This document shows, one piece after another, positions 45,370 through 49,612 of a stretch of DNA of 49,612 nt. Every line of letters begins with the position of its first letter. The stretch's first letter is position 1. The notes beneath the pieces are model-generated. The model did not search any database, was not told the origin of the DNA, and worked only from the letters and a program-made list of their open reading frames with translations. The position numbers were made by a program, and so were the translations under genes. The stretch is taken from contig NZ_CAFB01000047.1 in the NCBI RefSeq assembly GCF_000227585.1, positions 1 to 49,612 of the forward strand. Reading direction: 5' to 3'. Origin of the DNA: Candidatus Glomeribacter gigasporarum BEG34. GTDB lineage: Bacteria > Pseudomonadota > Gammaproteobacteria > Burkholderiales > Burkholderiaceae.

Positions 45370-46701
45370 ATGGCAGTGCCCCTCCCCAGTAAAGTTAATT
45401 GTTTTATTAGGGCGCAGAAGCAACCTGCTGAGCAGGGTATGCGCCTCGAATACCCTGGTAAGAAGCCAGCTGAGGTCATTCTGGAGACTCCACCTGGTCA
45501 CTATAAGCCGAGTGCCGCCTATAATTCTGGCAAAAGCCGCCTTTATCATGGCGAAAACCTGGACGTGCTCGCGGCACTGATGCAGGATGAGACTGTGGCT
45601 GGTAAGGTCAAGCTGGTTTATATTGATCCACCCTTTGCCACTTCAGCCACCTTTGAGTCGCGTGAGCAAAAGCATGCTTACGATGACCATCTTATTGGCT
45701 CGGCATTTGTTGAAGCCCTGCGAGAGCGTCTAATTTTAATTCACCGCCTGCTAGCCGATGACGGATCACTCTACCTGCATCTTGATGATCGCATGATGTT
45801 CCACATGCGTGTCATCCTTGATGAGATATTCGGAGTAAAAAATTTTCGCAGCTGCATTACGCGGAAGAAATGCAACCCGAAAAACTACACTCGCAAGACC
45901 TATGGCAGAGTAGCTGACTATATCCTCTTTTACTCGAAGACGGACACCTATATCTGGAATCGTCCAGTCGAACTTTGGGATGATGTCCGAGCAGCTAAAG
46001 AATATCAATACATTGATGAGCAGGGGCGCCGGTACAAGAAGGTGCCAGTGCATGCCCCTGGCGTGCACAGCGGCGAGACTGGAAAAGCGTGGCGGGGGAA
46101 AATGCCGCCCCTCGGCAAACATTGGCAGTACCCACCAACTGTACTAGACGAGATGGATACTCATGGTGAAATTTACTGGTCACCAACTGGAAATCCACGC
46201 CGAAAAATCTATCTTGAAAACAGTGCAGGTATTCCGCTACAGAATATCTGGATGGATATGCGCGATGCGCACAACCAGAACATGTGCATCACTGGCTATC
46301 CAACCGAGAAGAACTTTGCACTATTAGCTCGGATTATTAAGGCATCATCAAATCCAGGCGATCTTATTATGGACTGCTACGCTGGGTCGGGTACCACACT
46401 TGCGGTGGCATCTAACCTTAAACGTCAGTGGATTGGTGTTGATTGTAGCAATGAAGCTATTAAAACCACTCTGCGCCGCTTCAAGCTAGGAACCAAACGC
46501 GTGGGTGACTTTGTAAACCCTAAAGAGAAAATAGGGCTTCCATTGCACACTTCAATTACCGACTTCACGCTTTATAAACCTGTGACACCGAAAGCCGAGG
46601 CCAAGGTGCAAACATCTATAAAGCGGGCTAAGCGTATTGTACACGAGAACACATTGACTCAGGCTGGAAAAGCGCTTCAGAGACGTGAACAGTATGTTTG
46701 A
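45370..46701 (+). CDS. Type II DNA methyltransferase (beta-class N6-A or N4-C)
   Basis: 443 residues. The catalytic motif DPPF (in VYIDPPFATSATF) precedes the AdoMet motif CYAGSGTTLAVASNLKR, the order of the beta class. ATG 45370 follows the nuclease stop by one base; ATG 45439 (MRLEYPGKKPAE) could be the true start. The coding frame is intact, unlike its partner, as expected when a nuclease is lost first. Codon use is visibly less GC-biased than in the housekeeping genes, suggesting acquisition. Confidence 0.9.
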   Translation: MAVPLPSKVNCFIRAQKQPAEQGMRLEYPGKKPAEVILETPPGHYKPSAAYNSGKSRLYHGENLDVLAALMQDETVAGKVKLVYIDPPFATSATFESREQKHAYDDHLIGSAFVEALRERLILIHRLLADDGSLYLHLDDRMMFHMRVILDEIFGVKNFRSCITRKKCNPKNYTRKTYGRVADYILFYSKTDTYIWNRPVELWDDVRAAKEYQYIDEQGRRYKKVPVHAPGVHSGETGKAWRGKMPPLGKHWQYPPTVLDEMDTHGEIYWSPTGNPRRKIYLENSAGIPLQNIWMDMRDAHNQNMCITGYPTEKNFALLARIIKASSNPGDLIMDCYAGSGTTLAVASNLKRQWIGVDCSNEAIKTTLRRFKLGTKRVGDFVNPKEKIGLPLHTSITDFTLYKPVTPKAEAKVQTSIKRAKRIVHENTLTQAGKALQRREQYV

Positions 46702-46704
46702 ATT

Positions 46705-46738
46705 CTCTAAGAAACTGTCTTAAAAACAGCTTCTTAGA
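46705..46738 (+). terminator. Hairpin after the methyltransferase gene
   Basis: TCTAAGAAACTGT pairs with ACAGCTTCTTAGA four bases after the stop codon. There is no T-run afterwards, so it may be a terminator or an IS-type inverted repeat. The following stretch to 46994 shows no gene. Confidence 0.4.
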
Positions 46739-46994
46739 TATTCGCAAACACCCTCATTCGCCCCCATCCCCCCGCAACTACCCTCTTTCGCCAGCAGTGT
46801 GCTTTAACGACCCCACAAAAAAAGTTTGCCTAAAGGGGCACCTGCTCTACTCCTCATAAAGCAGCGACAGACAGTGTACCGAGGCATCCTGGCATGGTCA
46901 CTGATCAGTGCTCAGACCGTCTGTAAGCTAATGAGGAATGATATCAACGATTTCGTATCATCTGCCTAGTGGCAGACCATTGTAAATCCGCTCA

Positions 46995-48389
46995 TCATGG
47001 CGGAGCGGGTCCGAGCAGTTGCGCTTCAAACCAGCACTTCGCCGCCTGCCAGCCTGCTTCCGCTCCGGCACGTAGACGGCGCGCTTCTTCGCGGCGGCGG
47101 CGCGCTTCGGCGGCAATGGTTTCTTGTACGGCGGGGGTTGGGACTGGGAACACTAAATTCGTGACGTCCTCGTGGGTGAGACGCGGGTGGGTGTTTCCCG
47201 TCATCATATACTGGGTTTGTGCAAGCGTCAGGCTGCTGCGGAGGATGGCCGCAAGGTAATCAGGATGCAGGGCTTTACTGTCCTTGATGCGTAGAACGTA
47301 AAACTCCGGTGAACAACACCCACCGCTTTCCGCTGCATGCACCTTGTTCAGGTAGGCCCCCAACCGTGCGAACAGCACATCGCCACGCTGGAAAACGAAA
47401 CAGGTTCCCGTTACCTTCTTATTGGTTAGCACGAGTTCGCCCGTATGGCTTTGCACATGAGCGAGACTCAGGCAGCCGGGGCCAGGCGACTGGATCGGGT
47501 GGCGAATGAAATCGACGAGCTGCGCCAGCCGTGGACAATCCAGCGCCTGTGCTGAATGTTCAAGGGCGTGCAGCGCGAGGATGCGTTCTGGATGGAAATA
47601 GTCCGCATTGAGCCGCGCCTGGCTGCCGCAGTCCAACTTTCGCACCGCAAAAACCTTGCGTTCATCCTTAGGGGGTAGGGCAAGGCCGAGCGTCGCAAGA
47701 AGATAACTGTCGAAGTCAGCGAGCAGAGCGTTAGCTTCTGCGAGCTTGGCACGGCGTTCTGCGCGTGCGGCGTCCATTTCTGAAACGAGTCTTGCCTGTT
47801 TGCCGATATCGGGTAAGGGAATCACCAAATTCACCACGTCCTCGTAGGTGAGACGCGGGTGAGTGTTACCGGTCATCATGTGTCGGGTTTGTGCAAGCGT
47901 CAGGTTGCTGCGGAGGATAGCCGCGAGGTAATCAGGATGCAGCGCTTCGTGATTCTTGACACGCAGAACATGAAACTCCGGCGAACACCCCCCGTCGCTT
48001 TCCGCCGCGTGAACCTTATTCAAGTAGGCTCCCAACCGAGCAAACAGCACATCGCCGCGCTGGAAAACAAAACAGCTTCCCGTTACCTTCCTATTGGTCG
48101 GCACGAGTTCGCCCGTATGGCTTTGCACATGGGCAAGGCTCAGGCAGCCGGGGCCAGGCGACTGGATCGGGTGGCGAATGAAATCGACGAGCTGCGCCAG
48201 CCGTGGGCAATCCAGCGCCTGGGCTAGCTGTCGAAGGGCGCGCAGCGCGAGGAGGCGTTCCGGATGAAAATAGTCAGCATTTACTCTGCCTGAGATACTG
48301 CCCCGCTGCACAGCAAAACATTGTGCTTGGCCGTTTTCAGCAGGGCCTAGACGAAAAAAGGCGTGGGGTCCTTCTGAAATGCCCGCCAC
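46995..48389 (-). CDS. hsdS: Type I restriction-modification specificity subunit HsdS with duplicated target domains
   Basis: Determines the DNA sequence read by a type I system together with HsdM and HsdR. The 464 residues consist of two near-identical halves, each with NADYFHPER, a long conserved core (RLAQLVDFIRHPIQS, FVFQRGDVLFARLGAYLNKVHAAES) and NTHPRLT, followed by coiled-coil spacers (ERRAKLAEANALLADFDSYL and RRREEARRLRAGAEAGWQAA). Corresponding DNA positions are 672 bp apart. The GTG at 48389 overlaps hsdM by 43 bp; a later start is possible. Equal half-sites would give a palindromic target. No hsdR is seen in the window. Confidence 0.9.
   Translation of the reverse strand: MAGISEGPHAFFRLGPAENGQAQCFAVQRGSISGRVNADYFHPERLLALRALRQLAQALDCPRLAQLVDFIRHPIQSPGPGCLSLAHVQSHTGELVPTNRKVTGSCFVFQRGDVLFARLGAYLNKVHAAESDGGCSPEFHVLRVKNHEALHPDYLAAILRSNLTLAQTRHMMTGNTHPRLTYEDVVNLVIPLPDIGKQARLVSEMDAARAERRAKLAEANALLADFDSYLLATLGLALPPKDERKVFAVRKLDCGSQARLNADYFHPERILALHALEHSAQALDCPRLAQLVDFIRHPIQSPGPGCLSLAHVQSHTGELVLTNKKVTGTCFVFQRGDVLFARLGAYLNKVHAAESGGCCSPEFYVLRIKDSKALHPDYLAAILRSSLTLAQTQYMMTGNTHPRLTHEDVTNLVFPVPTPAVQETIAAEARRRREEARRLRAGAEAGWQAAKCWFEAQLLGPAPP
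47000..48300. repeat. 672-bp-spaced direct repeat inside hsdS
   Basis: The segment around 47463-47550 recurs around 48133-48222 with few differences. The same offset holds across the target-domain coding regions, marking an internal gene duplication of one target-recognition domain plus spacer. Confidence 0.85.
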
Positions 48390-49612
48390 TGCGCAACGAG
48401 GCCAGTATCGGGGATGATTTCCCGATGCCGCTCGCTCCAGTCAGGCTTCTTCGGGTTGGCCGCGCTCCATTCGTAAAAGACGCGGTAGTCAAACAAATCG
48501 CACCGCTGGATTTCTACCTTCTCTTTTTCAGGCGTCTCGCTTTCCACCGTCACGCTAAAGGTTTTGCGTCCGGTAGCGTCATAGCCGATATTCTCAGCCA
48601 ATGCCATAAAAATAGGCGCATCGTCGGGAACAGTCTCGCCTTCAGCCAGGCGGCGCATGAAGACGAGGCTGGCCTTTACGCCAGCGTCATAATGCGCGAA
48701 AGCGAATTGCGGCAGCGAGACCACAGCCAGCAACTGAAAATGGGTCAACAGCCAGTTGCGTACCCCTTGCAGTGAGGCATTGCTGAGGATGCCGTCGGGC
48801 AACACAATGGCGACTCGGCCCGTGCCGGGTTTAAGGGAAGCATGTACCCGTTCCAGAAACACGATTTCGGTCTTGATGCTAGCGCGGAGTTTGATACTCT
48901 TGCTCCTCCGTTTAGCGCCTCCTTCGCCTGGGATGGATTCATTTGATTCGATTCCAGTGGCGTTTTTGGATAGGAAGTGCCTTAATTCAAACTGCTCCAA
49001 GTAGCCTTCGTTTTTTTCTACGCGCTTGACTGCGGCGCCAAAGGGCGGGTTGGTCAGCACCAGGTCAAACTTGCCTTCAGCCAGTCCAGGGTTTTCATGT
49101 GTGAGCTTGGGGAAAAAATCCAGCGCATCATGACCGACAATATTCGTATGGCCGTCATCGTGGATAATCATATTCATCTTGGCGACGCGGGCTAGCTCTT
49201 CATTAATTTCCAGGCCGAACAGATTATTTTGGGCGAACTCATGCCAATACCGGTAATGCTCGAGGATGTCCTCCTGCTTCTTGTGATCTGCCTCGCGGCG
49301 CACGTGATCAAGCGCATACAGCAGAAACCCGCCGGAGCCGCAGGCGGGATCCAGCACGACATGCGTGCGTTCAGGGTTAAGCACTTCCACCGCGAAAGCG
49401 ATCAATTCGCGCGGCGTAAAGTATTGACCGAAATCGCCTTTAAAAAAGCCGCCCATGAATTCCTCAAAAGCCACGCCCTTGGTGTCGAGTTCGGTGCGGT
49501 CAAGGGAAATGCCTTCCAGATGTTCCACACACTGGGCAAGAACAGGCGGGTCGGTGTTAATTTGCTCAGTGAACACGCCAGGCTCCCGTGCCTGCTCAGC
49601 TTGATAGAGTCT
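48347..49612 (-). CDS. hsdM: Type I restriction-modification DNA methyltransferase HsdM (5' end outside window)
   Basis: N6-adenine methyltransferase subunit. The AdoMet motif DPACGSGGFLLYAL and the catalytic NPPFG are intact. The frame is open to the window edge and continues upstream of the first ATG at 49576 (RLYQAEQAREPGVFTEQ), so the N-terminal domain lies beyond the window. At least 421 residues are visible. It precedes and overlaps hsdS on the minus strand, the normal hsdM-hsdS order. Confidence 0.95.
   Translation of the reverse strand, partial: RLYQAEQAREPGVFTEQINTDPPVLAQCVEHLEGISLDRTELDTKGVAFEEFMGGFFKGDFGQYFTPRELIAFAVEVLNPERTHVVLDPACGSGGFLLYALDHVRREADHKKQEDILEHYRYWHEFAQNNLFGLEINEELARVAKMNMIIHDDGHTNIVGHDALDFFPKLTHENPGLAEGKFDLVLTNPPFGAAVKRVEKNEGYLEQFELRHFLSKNATGIESNESIPGEGGAKRRSKSIKLRASIKTEIVFLERVHASLKPGTGRVAIVLPDGILSNASLQGVRNWLLTHFQLLAVVSLPQFAFAHYDAGVKASLVFMRRLAEGETVPDDAPIFMALAENIGYDATGRKTFSVTVESETPEKEKVEIQRCDLFDYRVFYEWSAANPKKPDWSERHREIIPDTGLVAQWRAFQKDPTPFFV

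Overview
The window reads as a chromosome segment of a Burkholderiaceae (Betaproteobacteria) bacterium undergoing genome reduction, most likely a host-associated or fungal-endosymbiont lineage. The family-level placement rests on recognisable blocks: lpxK-Trm112-kdsB-adk, mpl-RNase II-aroE, ispE-tRNAGln-prs-rplY-pth, fabF-degP-lepA-lepB and ygfA-slt. The endosymbiont idea is inference. It rests on an aroE reduced to its two ends, a missing rpoE-rseA-rseB block between fabF and degP, broken synteny around tolB, gatA and acpP, an isolated type III secretion gene, decayed insertion sequences, and a heavy load of palindromic repeats.

Layout. 1-3.1 kb: PBP7-type peptidase, tRNA-Phe, fumC. 3.1-4.5 kb: a secreted beta-helix protein broken by a 10-bp duplication. 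4.6-9.7 kb: gatA, tolB-pal-cpoB, a TlpA-like thioredoxin. 9.7-12.4 kb: adenylate kinase and lipid A/Kdo genes. 12.5-17.3 kb: barstar-like protein, mpl, RNase II-family exonuclease, aroE remnant, hemJ. 17.3-19.4 kb: OmpR/EnvZ-type two-component pair. 19.6-29.1 kb: lepB, lepA, degP, fabF, acpP, alaS, fpr. 29.2-31.9 kb: CBS, BON, FNR and Hsp20 genes, with two FNR boxes placed as class II activator sites. 31.95-39.35 kb: bamC, rpe-ispE, tRNA-Gln, prs, rplY, pth, sctT-tusA, ygfA. 39.4-41.4 kb: slt. From 41.4 kb the character changes to IS5, IS256 and IS3 debris, phage-like scraps, a type II restriction-modification pair whose nuclease has two in-frame amber codons, and a type I system (hsdS with two near-identical target domains, hsdM running off the window).

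The standout system is a family of palindromic repeats ('element A') with ends TAGAGCATTTTTCAG / CTGAAAAATGCTCTA and size classes of about 167, 104, 75 and 23 bp. All copies keep TA at both edges with unrelated flanks, which suggests TA-targeting non-autonomous elements. Copies lie in frame inside alaS and bamC and at the start of a thioredoxin gene, adding about 55 codons each without a stop. Elsewhere the terminal TAG is exactly the stop codon of the adjacent gene in at least eleven cases, as expected if insertion at the TA of TAA/TAG stop codons is neutral. One A copy carries a different palindrome nested inside it, again flanked by TA. The behaviour resembles Rickettsia palindromic elements and Neisseria Correia elements, but the sequence family looks distinct. 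Two further palindromic families (B and C) are present.
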